The notes: generated from the letters alone by a model not told the origin. A stretch of DNA of 64,000 bases from Sphagnum compactum (GCA_965153455.1 OZ234498.1:5828001-5892000), one strand, 5' to 3'; positions 27,640 through 39,369 are shown, counted from the first letter of the stretch. Numbers and translations: made by a program.

Positions 27640-28470
27640 TTACATTCATGTTATGACCTCTCCGTATTTCTTCTGAGCATACAATTGTTTGTATTGTTAG
27701 TTCTTTATTTCCTTTTATTGTGTTTTTTACTATGTTTTTTTCTATTTGTAAACTTTCATTCAAAATTTTCCATATTATATTCATTGAAATAAATTTCATT
27801 TTCACCATCAATTAAAATTACATTCTCATTTTGACTTGATTTCAATTTTCAATAGATATTACATAACATGGAAAATAAATTTAAAAGAATGTAAATTTTA
27901 TCAAAATTGTGGGTTTAATTAGATTTTAATTACTTAATTTATACTATGAATATCAAATAAAAATTGTCAAGGCAATTACAAACATTTACAAGGCAAATTA
28001 ATGATTTCTTTTCTTGCATTTTTCCATCATGTAAAAGATGTGAAAAAAAATATGAATGTTATAATGTGTGATAAATTTTTATGCAAGTGGGGATCTGGTC
28101 TTGCACATGACACGAACATGTCAAATAATTATCAAATCTATAATTAAAAATTAAAATTACAAAAAACATTTTTTTTTTAAAAAGCACGGTGAAAATAAAA
28201 CAAAAAGGACAAAATAAATTGAAAACCCACATTGCCAAAAAACAATGGAAGCAAGAAACATTTCCTTCCCCCACACCTATAAAAATACAATGGTAGAACA
28301 TACACAATGAGAAAAACAAAAAAAGAACATAAAAAATTTATTTAAACAAAAAAACTAAAGAAAAAAATAATACTTAAAACACTATAGTCGAAGAAGAAGG
28401 TGCAATTTTATTTTTTTCAACACTTCCATTAAAAAAAGGGTGAAATACTAATTTAAAAAGGAACCAAAAA
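27640..28470. other. Gene-free AT-rich DNA upstream of the hAT relic
   Basis: Homopolymer-rich (A and T runs), without recognisable coding sequence. It may contain the 5' end of the hAT element, but I could not find a terminal repeat. Confidence 0.5.
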
Positions 28471-28479
28471 ACATAAGGA

Positions 28480-28830
28480 GCGCACAATAAGGAAATGTCG
28501 AAAAGCACTAAAGGATTAAAAATGTACTTGATCAACGAAATTAAGTGCGCATAATAAGGAGGTGTTAAAGCACATTGGGAGCGCATGACAAGGAAACAAC
28601 AAAGAACACCAAGAGTACATAGTAAGGAGGTGCTGGAAAACATAAAAAACACAAAGCAAACAAGTGTTAAAAAACATTATGAATGCATAGTAAATCATCA
28701 AGGAACACTAAGAACACACAACAAGGAAGTGCCAAAGAAAATGAAAAATGCACAATAAGGAAGTTTTTAAGAACATTGGAAACACATAATAAGTAGGCAT
28801 CGAAGAGCAACACGAATGCAAAACAAAGAA
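28480..28830 (+). repeat. Degenerate 34-bp minisatellite, about ten units
   Basis: A motif like GCACATAATAAGGAAGTG followed by about 16 A-rich bases recurs with starts near 28480, 28547, 28581, 28615, 28649, 28684, 28715, 28749, 28782 and 28817, so spacing is 31-35 bp (one double gap of 67). The long Leu/Cys/Phe-rich minus-strand ORFs here are by-products of the array and not genes. Confidence 0.75.
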
Positions 28831-29399
28831 TCAATGTCTCAAGGAAGTGACTAAGTTCAAATAAATTAAACAATCAATCATTAACAAAAAAACAAACACA
28901 CATAGGATGTGCATTTAACATCATTTTTATTGTATCAAATTAAAAAGTGTGAGGAGGCACTTCATCAAAATGTGTCTTAGTTCATTATGGGTTTTACTGG
29001 ATTTTGAGTGAATTTAGACATTTTTACCATGGTGAAATTAGTCAACTCCCAAGTGAACAGGGACTAGTTGCTATGGATAATGAATTGATCCATTAGTACT
29101 TAGTGAAACAAAATTACTTTCAAATGAAATACAAATTTATCAAGCCATTTCACTTGTTAGTTAATTAATTAAGCAACATGGAAATTAATTAAATTTAAGT
29201 TATTTAATATTTAATATAATATTTAATATTATTGATAATTTCATGACTTTCAGCCTATGAATTATTGACATGTGTCACTACTTATGTTAGGTTTAAAACC
29301 TAGCCTAGGTACATAGGCCATGTAATCAACCTAAATAGGCACCTACTATAGGGAACTAAATACGAGAATATTCGATCAACTTACCACTATTAACCACAA

Positions 29400-29478
29400 A
29401 CACACCATTTGTGAAGTTTGATCCCTTGACCTCTAAAATGGAGGCAAACACCCTTACCATCAAGCCATCACACTTGTT
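29400..29478 (-). mobile_element. tRNA-like head, probable SINE remnant
   Basis: On the minus strand, TGGCTTGATGGT (29456-29467) resembles the polymerase III A box and GGGATCAAACTT (29414-29425) the B box, about 30 nt apart. Between them GCCTC-CATTTTA-GAGGT folds as a 5-bp stem with a 7-nt loop, like an anticodon arm. Boxes are mutated relative to GGTTCGANNCC, and no acceptor stem pairs, so this is a tRNA-derived SINE head or degraded tRNA rather than a live tRNA gene. The SINE body would run to lower coordinates. Confidence 0.45.
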
Positions 29479-29759
29479 GTGATAAAATGTTACATTGCAT
29501 TTTATTTATCAAATACTTCATTTAAACATTACAAAACCATAAACTTTGAAAATTCATATTTTATCGAGATTTTGTCCAAATGATATGATTAAAGTTTAAT
29601 TTAAAAGTTTTTTCAATAATGCACATAATTACATTTATTTCCTTTTGAAAGTGTAAAATCATTTGAATAATTTATTTTTTGAATATCACTATTCACCAAC
29701 ATTTCAATGACCATTATTTTGAAAAAAAAATTGTTTAATAAATGGATAAGATTTTGTTT

Positions 29760-31280
29760 ATATAATAATAGTAGTTATGTTAGGTTATTTTTGGCTATTT
29801 TAGGATTATTTTTCATTGTTTTAAATTATCTCACCTTACATTATTTACAACTTTTTATGGCTATTTTTAATTATTTATGGCTATTTTAGACTATTTCACC
29901 TTAGGTTATTTTCAACTATTATAAGTTATTTTTTGCTATTTTAAGTTATTTCACCTTAGGCTATTTTCAAGTATTGTAAGTTATTTTTGGTTATTCTATG
30001 TTATTTTTTGCTATTGTAAGATATTTCATTTTAAATTTTTAACGGTTATTATAAATTATTTTTGGCTATTCTAAATTATTTCATCTTAGGCTATTTTCGA
30101 CTATGTGAAACTATTGTTGGTTATTTTTTGCTATTGAAAGTTATTTCACCTTATGCTATTATTGGTTATTTTAAGATATATTACCATAAGCTATTATGGC
30201 TATTTTATTAGTGACTATTGGTGCCTATTCTATTGGTGCTTATATATTCTATTGGCGATTATTGTTGATTATTCTATTGGTGACTATTGGTGCCTATTCT
30301 ATTGGTGCTTATATATTCTATTGGCGATTATTGTTGATTATTCTATTGGTGACTATTGGTGCCTATTCTATTGGTGCTTATATATTCTATTGGCGGTTAT
30401 TGTTGATTATTCTTTTTGTGATATTGGTGTCTATTCTATTGGTGTTTATATATTCTATTGGTGGCTATTGTTGATTATTCTATTGACGACTTATTGGTGC
30501 CTATTCTATTGGTGGTTATTGTTGATTATTCTATTGGTGGCTATTGTTGGTTATTATATTGGTGGCTATTGGTGGTTATTTTATTGATGGTTAATAATGG
30601 TTATTATGTTAATGACTATTGATAATTATTTTATTGGTGGTTATTATTGGTTATTTTATTAGTGGCTATTGGTGGTTATTGGTTACTCTTCTATTAATGA
30701 CTATTAATGGTTATTATGTTAATGGCTATCGGTAGTTATTCTATTGGTGATTATTAATGGTTATTAATGACTATTTTATTGGTGGTTATTAATGGCTATT
30801 TTATTTGTGGTTATTAATGGCTATTTTATTTGTGGTTATTAATAGATATTGGTGGATATTCTATTGGTATATATTAGTGGTTATTTTAAGTTAAATTATC
30901 ATAGGCTATTAGTGGTTATTAGTGGTTATTGGTGGCTAAATTATCATAAGCTATTGTTGACTATTGTTGGCTATTTTATTGTAGGCCATTGGTGGTTATC
31001 TTATTGGTGGTTATTGATGGTTATTATATTGATGACTATTAATGACTATGTTATTAATGGCCATTGGTGGCTATTCTATTGGTGGCTATTTTTGGTTACT
31101 CTAAATTATATTACGACTATTGGTGACTATTATATTATAAACTATTGTTGGATATTTTAGGTTATATTATCATAGGCTATTTCTTAGTTATTTTATTGTA
31201 GGTTATTCTAAATTATTTTTCATAAACTATTATTGGTTATTCTAGGTTATTTTACCTTAGGTCATTATATTATATTATAG
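29760..31280 (+). repeat. 1.5-kb degenerate GGTTATT-type array
   Basis: The whole stretch is built from variants of TATTGGTGGTTATT and, at its left end, GTTATTTCACCTTAGGCTATTTT, the latter recurring at roughly 55-75-bp intervals (near 29830, 29890, 29950, 30090, 30145). One strand is very C-poor. The open plus-strand frames of 144, 92 and 103 codons (30153-31160) only reflect the repeat. Confidence 0.8.
30211..30480 (+). repeat. 69-bp tandem repeat, almost four copies
   Basis: A 69-bp unit beginning GTGACTATTGGTGCCTATTC starts at 30211, 30280 and 30349 with near-perfect identity, then a decayed fourth copy from about 30418. Since 69 is a multiple of three, the reading frames stay open as a repeated 23-residue hydrophobic peptide. 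The identity of the copies shows recent expansion inside an older degenerate array. Confidence 0.9.
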
Positions 31281-32499
31281 ATTATTTTAAATTGTTATAT
31301 TTATGATAAAATAATTTATAATAATGTATAATAATGTATAATAACTTAGGTATAAGTTAAAATAACTAAGGTAGCTTAAAATAATATAAGGTATATCATA
31401 AAATAACATAGGGTATTTAAAACAACAACATAAAAATAAACCTATTTATCACAGTAAATTATAATAGTGAATTATGTCAATTAATAGTGAAATACAATGT
31501 TTACATAATGATATTATAATGAAATAACTTTAACCAAAATGAAGTCATTAAAGTGCAGTGAACTTATTTCACTTTTAAATTCCCATAGTGATTTAGGCTA
31601 ATGAACTAGACCCCACTTTTGTATTAGTGAAGAAGTCGTTGCAAAAACAACAAATTTGCAACACCTCCTCTAACAAAAATAATTAACCATACTTACCAAC
31701 CTAAAACTATTTCTCATTAATTACTAAAACCTTGACCCTGCTATTCTTTAATACCTTGGTAAGATATCAAAATGTTGTTTAAAAAAAAATGTTTCAAGCA
31801 AATGGTTTTCAACCCACTAAAATTTGGGGAACATGTTTCAAAAATTATATCACCCCTGGGGATACTTTGAGATATTCAAGGTGAAAATCAATTTGAAACC
31901 TTGGTCAATTTTGACCTTTTTTTTTAATACCCACCCAACATTACCTTAAACATTCATTTGTGATTATTTAGTAATTTTCATTGCTTAAGAGTTGATAATT
32001 ATAGAAGGCCAATGATTTCTATGTTATTTACTTCTTGATTTTACTTGTTTGAAAATTGAAAATTAACATCTAGAAATTTCAACTAACATCTATCAATGGG
32101 TTGGAAGTATTTTTTACTTTCAATGTTTTTAATATTCATTATTTAAGGTTAAAAGGTTTGGTAAGTTTTGGATTTGTTGTTTATTTCGTGCTTTTATGTG
32201 TTTGAAGGTTTGAAGTTTGACACTTGGGAAGCCCCATTGACATCTATGAATGATAGATGTTCATTTATTTCCTATTTTCATTACTTGAGGGGTTTAAGTT
32301 GAGAAGGCTCATATCCATTTGTGTATGATGGTTGCATTTTGTTCCATTGAAGGTTGACATTGATTTGACATGTTTAGTTAACTGTGAATGTTGATGGTTT
32401 TGAATGTCGAAAGTTGAGATGACTAAGCTATAACATTTATGTTTAATTGTTGTTTTTCTTTCATTGAAATCAAGAGATGAGAATGAAAGAGAATATGTG

Positions 32500-32665
32500 T
32501 ATGCTTGATTTTTCGTTATTACTTGCGCAGTCCCATATAAAAGAGGATTGATGCTTGATTACTTGTTGCTATTTGTGGGGTCTCAAATGAAACTAGGGTT
32601 GATGTTTGATTGCTTGTAATGTTGCTACTGGAGGGGTCCCATACGGAAAAGGATTGTTGCATGTT
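32500..32665 (+). repeat. Imperfect 52-55-bp tandem triplicate
   Basis: Blocks of the form GTCCCATA-AAAAGGATTG-TGCTTGATT-CTTG recur at about 32531, 32581 and 32636, preceded by a partial copy with ATGCTTGATTTTTCG at 32500. Confidence 0.55.
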
Positions 32666-33649
32666 CTAACCGAATTTGACAAAACTAAATATTTGATTTT
32701 ATGTCATCTCAAATTTTCATTTTTCAATTTCTTGTATAGTTGTTGATTTTATTGTAAGAAATTAAATGGAATTAGGAATCTTCAGTTGTAATTTCATATT
32801 GACAAAATTCATAGGTGACCCCTACTATAAAAAATCTAATGTGCATTTTGTAATTAGCTTACATTCGATGCCTTTCCCATTCAAAGACCTAACAACAATC
32901 GAACTTGAAGAACTAAATTGGAATTTTAAAAAAAAGTATTTGACAAAAACCTAATTAAATTAATAGACCAAGTATTTGATAAAGATCCAAAAAATGTATT
33001 TGCCCTTCTAACTAAATACCCACTCCCAAATCATAACAACTTCATTTTAAAGTTTCAAACCCTCAGATCTAACTATTTTCAAAAATAATAACAATCAACT
33101 ATCAAGACTTGGTTGATATTTCAAGTTTCAAAAAATTAGATACAAGGAACCAATTGGTATAAGAAAAATTAAATACCCGCCAACATTGGTGATTTCATAA
33201 TTTTTAAAGTTGAAGCAAAGGAAATATTGAATTTCAAATCATCTTTGTCATTGAAAATTTGAGTTAAACTTTAATGAGTATTGGATTTGAGGCTAAAGTT
33301 TTAAAAAGTGTGTCATGTCCCCTTTTCAAGAGTCATTCAATATTACAAGATGCATTCAATGTAACAAGCCATGCTAGTACTTATCATAAGTGAGAAATGT
33401 ATGAAGGATTCCACAATTTGGCAATTAAGGATTTCAATTGGGGGGAAGGGGGGGGGGGGGGGTTGAGGAAAAAAAGAGATAAGATGATTTGACTACAAAA
33501 GGCAACAAGAAATTGGTTTATGGTAGGTATATTATAAGACCTAATTGACTCCGATAATAATTTTAAAAAATTAATCATAATTTTTTTGAGAAATTCATCA
33601 CTTGCATAATAGTTTTGGGCCCTTGTGACAAATGTTTTGTTGTTTGTTT

Positions 33650-33990
33650 TTTGGGGGTACATTTTTGGATGTTATTTTTTCCCAAGAAAAATATGTTTTT
33701 GACACATGCAAAGGATTTTTGTGGAAAAAGGGCCCTAATTTGCCTTTTTTGAAATATTTTAAAAAAAAGTCACGAGATTCCTAAAGTAGGTTTGAATAAG
33801 TAGCAAAAATACAAAAGGATTTAATCTTTAAAAAATTTCATATCTTGTATATAACCAAATTTGACTAAATCTTTTTGTGAATGATCACTCGTTTGGCTAC
33901 ATTGCAAAAATTGAATAATTCATGAACGAATTAATAAAAAATTAAAACCCCATGGCCGAGGGAAAAGCTCTAGATTTATGGAATGTACTC
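33650..33990 (+). repeat. Dispersed repeat copy B1 (partner at 39370-39680)
   Basis: Shares ordered blocks with 39370-39680 in direct orientation: TTTGACACATGCAAAG, then GGCCCTAATT, CATATCT, CCAAATTTG-CTAAATCT, GATCAC-GTTTGGCTACA, and AATTCATGAA-like sequence. The two copies lie on either side of the SKP1-like gene. Identity is moderate, with indels, so both are old. Confidence 0.7.
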
Positions 33991-34412
33991 TAATAATTAA
34001 AGATGTATTTAAATTTAAGCTTCACTTTGTAGATGCAAAACAAAAAAAGAATAATGGTAAAGGAAATGGAGATTTATCAATTTAATAATATTTTCCCCTC
34101 AACACTTTTTTTTATTTCCCTCAAATGTTCTCATATGGTTTGAAGTTTTCAATAGTTCATCATTATTTATGTCAATTTCAAATTACATTTTATCATATAA
34201 CATGGACATGAAAAAGGCACATTAATTTCATGTTCATGTTATATCAAGAACAAAAAATTAATATTTTTTTGAAAAGGTATTGATGAAATAATATTAATGA
34301 TTATTTTGAATATATAAACTAAATTACACAATTACATGGATAGCTAGTCCACTTGAAACCATAGACTTTGGATAGATAAAAGAGAAAAAAAATTATATTC
34401 TATATAGTAAAG

Positions 34413-34508
34413 GACGTCGGGATGAAATGAAGCTTCCAATCCAGACGTTGGGATGAAATGAAACTTTCCATCCAGACGTCGAGATGAAATGAAGCTTTTC
34501 ATTCATCC
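34413..34508 (+). repeat. 31-bp repeat, three copies, with GACGTC palindromes
   Basis: Units start GACGTCGGGATGAAATGAAG at 34413, GACGTTGGG at 34444 and GACGTCGAG at 34475, exactly 31 bp apart. Copies one and three carry the ACGT-core palindrome GACGTC, the type of site bound by plant bZIP factors. Followed by CATCC repeats and a TA microsatellite (34529-34550). It lies 1.15 kb upstream of the SKP1-like start. Confidence 0.8.
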
Positions 34509-34959
34509 ATCCATCCATCATCCATCCCGTTTATATATATATATATATAAACAAGGATGGAAATCTATCCACAATAAGTATAAGGCATATCTAAGCAAAT
34601 GTAAACACATGAGAGGAAAACCAAAACAATCAAAAGAGTATTAATGAAGTAAAAGACCTAATGCTAAAAGAGCATCCTTATGTCACAAATCAGTTAGCCA
34701 TAGAGTAGCTGATATGTGTGAAAGAGATGAAGAACTGGGACTAAGCATGGCAGCCTGGTGAGGAATAGCTATGGCAAGAAAAAGCCTGCAAAAAGTTGAT
34801 GACAAGTTGAAACCCTAAAATAGAGGAAATGTTCCCCCAAAAAACAATGAACTCACAAGAAAAAGAAGGAAGAAGTTCACAGTAGTATGTAGTACCACCA
34901 CCACCACACCACACATTGAGGAATGAATGTTAGGTAGTGCTGTGAATGAAAATGGTGAG

Positions 34960-35652
34960 CATTCATTCATTCATTCATCACAATGTGGGACCAAATGAAA
35001 ACGACATCATAAGCTAGTCTTTTTCTCTCCCCCTCAGGCAGAGCCAAACAAATGGCAACAAGAGAGAAGAAGAAGCAGAAGCAGAAAAAGAAGAAGAAGA
35101 AGAAGAAGAAGGTGAGAAGAGAAAGATCACCAAGAAGAGAGCACAACCCATCTCCCAAAATCAGAACTTGAGCACCATGGCACCATGTGCTGGTGATGGT
35201 GATGATGGTGGTTAATGCATACAAGAGCTGTTGCATTTTTTTTTAATTTGGAAGTTTGGAATGTTTTGCAACAAGTAACAGTGTTGTTGTTGTTGTTGTT
35301 GTTGTATATTGTCAGGCTTTTGTTTTTTTTTGGGGGTGTTTGTGTTGTTATTGTTATTTTTGTATGCTTTTTTTTGTTGAGGAAGGAAGTTCACTCTCTT
35401 GGGGGGCTTCAAGGGTTTGTTTTGCTTTTGAGCTATGGTGGTGAGGTGTGCTGGAGGGGGGTAGTTCCATAGCTGTATAGGGAAACAGCAAGCTTTCTGG
35501 TGTATGAGGAGAAGCAGCCCGGGTTGTTGGACATGTGTATGGGTGCAGAGAGAGAGACAGAGACAGAGAGAAACAGACAGACAGAGACAGAGACAGAGAC
35601 ACACACGCGCACACACATACACAAAACACAGGGACAGTGAGGGTTTGCGAAT
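34960..35652 (+). promoter_or_regulatory. 5' region of the SKP1-like gene, microsatellite-rich
   Basis: Holds an ATTC tetranucleotide run (34959-34978), a GAA tract (about 35065-35111), a GTT run (35281-35305) and a GA/GACA purine tract (35548-35602) directly before the ATG. GA/CT-rich leaders of this kind are common next to plant start codons and bind GAGA-type factors in some plants. The exact transcription start cannot be seen. Confidence 0.4.
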
Positions 35653-37488
35653 ATGGGGGAGAGTAGCCGGGAGATGTTGGGTGGGGAAGATCCGGCATGC
35701 GTTGATCACTGCCCTAGTGTTGAGAATTACGACAGGAGTGTGTTGGTGGAGGAGGAGGAGGTGGACGAGAGAAACCACCTCGGCGAGAGCAACAGCAGCA
35801 ATGGCAGCAGTAGCTTGATATTGTCGTCCACGGAGCCTTGCCACTCTTTGCTGCAGCGGGGGCAGGCGTTGCAATCGTTGATACACCTAGAAACGGTTGA
35901 TGGGGACATTAACGAGGTGGAGAGAGAGGTGGCGCTGCTCTCCCCTCTGGTGCAACGTGAGGTGAAGCTCCATGGCCGTGGCAGCTCTCGGGACTTCCCT
36001 GTGGTGCTTCCGAAGCAGGTGTGTTTTCCAGCTGTAAACCCTATCCTCTCCATTTTTGCTTCTCTGGCATCTTCTTTTTTTGCCTCCTCATCTTCCTCGG
36101 CATGGCATTATCTTTCTGCCATGCACATGGAGACTAGGTAGGGTTTCCGACCTGGTCTGTACTCCACGTGGGGACTGGCTAGGGTTTCGGATGTGGCAGG
36201 GTTCTCTCTGTATGTGCAAGAGAGTGTGACGTTCAGGTCAAGCCGGATTTGATGCAGAGAAATAAGGGTTTCCTTAGTTTTCAGTGCCCGTGTGAGCAGG
36301 TCAATAACAGCATGTGTCAGTCAGTCTTTGAAAAAAAAGGACATGCAGGAAGTGATAGGAGATGGGACCTGCTGAGGAACACGGGGACAGCAAAAGATGT
36401 AGCTTGTATGTACCTCACGTGCAGCGGGGTTAGTCACCCTGTGTCTCTGGTTATGTGCAACTTTGCAGGTGAGTCCAGGAGCCCTGAAGCTGATATTGGA
36501 CTACTGCCGGTTCCATGGAGTGCCTGGCCGCTCAGACAAAGAGCGCAAGGTGTTTGATGAGAGATTTGTGCGGCTTGACACAAGAAGGTTGTGTGAACTG
36601 ACATCGGCTGCTGATAGTATGGATATGAAGCCGTTGGGCGATTTGACAAGCAGAGCACTGGCCAGAATGATAGAAGGCAAAACACCAGAGCAAATACGAG
36701 AGATTTTTCACTTGCCAGATGATTTGACAGAGGAGGAGAAATTGGAACCTGTAAAAATCACTACTGATGACCCACGCATTAGGTTGTTGAACCGACTATA
36801 TGCAAGGAAGCGCAAGGAGCTGCAGGAGAAGAAGCTGCTCAAGAGTGGCTTGATGGAATCCGGACAAAGGCAGGTCAGGGATGAACGATCTGTTGAAGAT
36901 TTGGTCTCATTTATTGATGGCAACAATAAGAACAACAGACTGGGCAAGGGTAAGAGGAATAAGAATCGGCGGAAGAAGGAGACAACTGAGGAGAACACCA
37001 TGTCTAGACCACAAGCCAATGCTTCTATGACAGCAGCAACTGTAAATGTGACCTTGGGAAAGGAGAAGGCTGTCCAATTATCAACCATGGGAAGGATGGC
37101 ATCAAGGATTGGCAGTGGTGGCCTGGAAAATTCAAGTTCTAGGGTTCCCTCAAGGGACCACGACAACAAGGTGTTTGAAGATGCAGAGTTTGATGATGAT
37201 GATGACTTTGACCCAGCATTGAAAGAGATAGTGGACAAGGAAGTGGAAGACTTTGCACGGAGGTTGAACTCAAACTGGCTGAAACATACTGAAGACATTC
37301 TTACTGTAGCAGATTCAACCCAAGAGCATAGAATCTCTGAGCCATCATCAGTGGCCTCAAGTGCTACAGGCTCAAATGTTCGAGATAGAGGATCAGGTTT
37401 CTATGAGAAGGGTCACATGGGTAATGGACATTCAGTCGGCAGCATACCCAAGGACAACAAGCAGATCATTCCACAGCAAGCAAGATAG
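35653..37488 (+). CDS. SKP1-like protein of the ASK20/ASK21 type
   Basis: Adaptor of SCF (SKP1-cullin-F-box) ubiquitin ligases. Two exons: 35653-36018 (122 codons, phase 0, donor CAG|GTGTG) and 36469-37488 (339 codons plus TAG, after TTTGCAG), giving 461 residues. The POZ-like SKP1 fold starts at about residue 74 (LIHLETVDGDINEVEREVAL) and continues across the intron with LDYCRFHGVPGRSDKERKVF. The F-box-contact helices follow, with LTSRALARMIEGKTPEQIRE and IFHLPDDLTEEEKLEP (about 181-216). Instead of the short WAFE-type end of classic SKP1, the chain goes on with DDPRIRLLNRLYARKRKEL, a basic tract (281-293, KGKRNKNRRKKE, possible nuclear signal) and an acidic patch FDDDDDFDPALKEIVDKEVE (363-382), the long tail known from ASK20/21. 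The N-terminal 73 residues, acidic and Ser-rich, are longer than in the Arabidopsis proteins as I remember them. The large intron-free second exon is also unusual for this group. Confidence 0.92.
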
Positions 37489-38411
37489 GATTGATATTTC
37501 TCAAAATGGCAGCTAGTTTAGGTTGGAGAGGTGTATCATTGTACGTACAGGATTTCCATGCAAACTGCATTGACTGGAAAAAATACGGAGTGGGTCTTGA
37601 GTAAAGTGCTCAAAATGGCCCTTAAATTGAATCATTCTTTTCTATGACACAAGTTAGATGTTGTTTGTTTGAACTTGAGTGTGTTTGCTGGATATTTGTG
37701 AAAAAGGGCAGCTGCTGATACGAGGATAAGGTGGTGGGGTTGTATTGCTACTTGAGACCAAACATGCTCCCATAACAAGGTAACTGAAGGTTTCTCCGAG
37801 GATGTGGAATTTCCCAATCTTTTCCATCTGTCTGTTTGTTACCTTTGTTGTTAGATCATGGTTCACAACTCTAAATGTTTAGATGTTATGAAATGTTATG
37901 TTTTAGTGTTCTAAATGTTATGTGAAAACTTTGATTGGTGGAGAAAGAAATAGTTTAAAAGAGTGTCCCAAAAGTTCCATAATTTTGTTTCATTTGCAAA
38001 CTATGCAATTCTCTTTTTGGAATACATACAACACATCATGTCAATTAGCTAAAACTTTGCCACCATCTCGAAGTGGTTGAAGATACAATTGACCAATAAT
38101 ACAAGAAAGATGATGATAGCTACGATTGTGATATTTTGATAAAATAGGTTTTGCAATTTGATTTAATTTTAGATTACATTTTTAAAAACACAAATAGAGG
38201 TCATATTTACATGGGTTGTGTGAACATACATTCATAAAACAAGGCATGTAAATTGATAGTAGAGTTTGTTTGGTTTATCTTGGAGGCAAGGATGGTGTAC
38301 ACATGTTTATCCATTTATGAATGGTGTTATTTTAGCAAGGATTTCAAATGCAAAGGGGCTTTGAAATCTATATATAGTTCCGAGTTAATCACATCCCATT
38401 AAGTGTGATTT

Positions 38412-38520
38412 AAAAACTTATTACTAAATGTTTTCAGTTTTACCTTTCTAAACCCTAACCCCTAAACTGAAAACATTCGGTAATTAATGCCCTTCGAAAA
38501 ACTTATTACCATGCCCTTTG
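38412..38520. repeat. Inverted repeat with telomere-like loop
   Basis: Left arm 38419-38442 (TTACTAAATGTTTTCAGTTT) pairs with right arm 38463-38487 (TAAACTGAAAACATTCGGTA); the loop contains CTAAACCCTAACCCC, close to the plant telomere unit. The outer motif AAAAACTTATTAC occurs just before the left arm (38413) and again as a direct repeat at 38508, like a target-site duplication. Confidence 0.65.
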
Positions 38521-39369
38521 GAAAACAAGGCGCCTTAAGATGATTAGATGACACAATACAAGGATGTGATGTGCATTCCTTCAAAACCATGGGACGGCAA
38601 GGGAGCCTTCACAAAACATTGGAAATGAAGGCAACAAAAGAAGAATGGAAATTGGATTAGCACCAATTTTACCTCCAATTTGGGCCTATAGCAATGTATA
38701 TCACATCTAACATGATGCACAATTGTTTTCACATGCAACATGTTGTACCTACAATTGTTTTCCAAACCTCGCCCATAAATATGAAAAATGAAACAATATG
38801 TTTTCCAATCCCCACCCATAAATATTGAAAATGGAAAACTTAAAGACCATTTCAAGTCAACCACCGAGGACAGTCACTAAAACTACAAAGGGTCAATTTC
38901 ATCATTAAAAAATAATCCTTTTAACTTTTGAAATGAATCCTTGTGAAAATGCGAATTTGTGTGGAAAACCTTCACAATTATTGTAGGCTATGATTTGAAT
39001 AATTTCTCTACTCAACGAGTTATATCACAATATCATAGTAAACTATCGTAAAATCATGAAATAAAAATAATTTAGAAATATAGAAATGACCTGATGGTTT
39101 TTTAAAATTTAAAAACAATGATTATTCGTTTTGTCAATGTGGAAATTGACCATAGGCTAGGGTAGCTAATAATCATGGGTAGTCATTGTATTGTGCAATA
39201 ACTTTTACAAGCATCGCATTATGCATTAGGACAACGAACTATTCAAGAAATATCACCACATTACCCTTCTTCAAAGAACATAATTGATCCAAGCCCACAA
39301 CTCGTTTCTTCATTCACAATTAGTTTTTTTAATCCAACAACAATAGGACTTAGTCCAACTGGATGATGG

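Larger units (their letters stand above)
31281..34400. other. Gene-free intergenic DNA
   Basis: AT-rich with no supported gene. Contains the 32.5-kb triplicate, a poly-G run (33440-33472) and one copy of a dispersed repeat (33650-33990). Confidence 0.6.

Noticed and set aside
30153-31160. Hydrophobic ORFs resembling a multi-pass membrane protein
   Set aside because: Fully explained by the 69-bp and GGTTATT repeats; no non-repeat protein features.
33440-33472. Poly-G run as a functional element
   Set aside because: Homopolymer slippage or assembly noise is more likely; nothing around it suggests a function.
35212-35886. 224-codon minus-strand ORF
   Set aside because: Made of translated GA/CT, GTT and TTC microsatellites opposite the SKP1-like leader and first exon; low complexity throughout.
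36708-37298. 196-codon minus-strand ORF
   Set aside because: Antisense shadow of the SKP1-like second exon; Ser/Leu runs mirror the sense codons.
38446-38466. Interstitial telomere array
   Set aside because: Only about two imperfect CTAAACC-type units, all within a hairpin loop; not an array.
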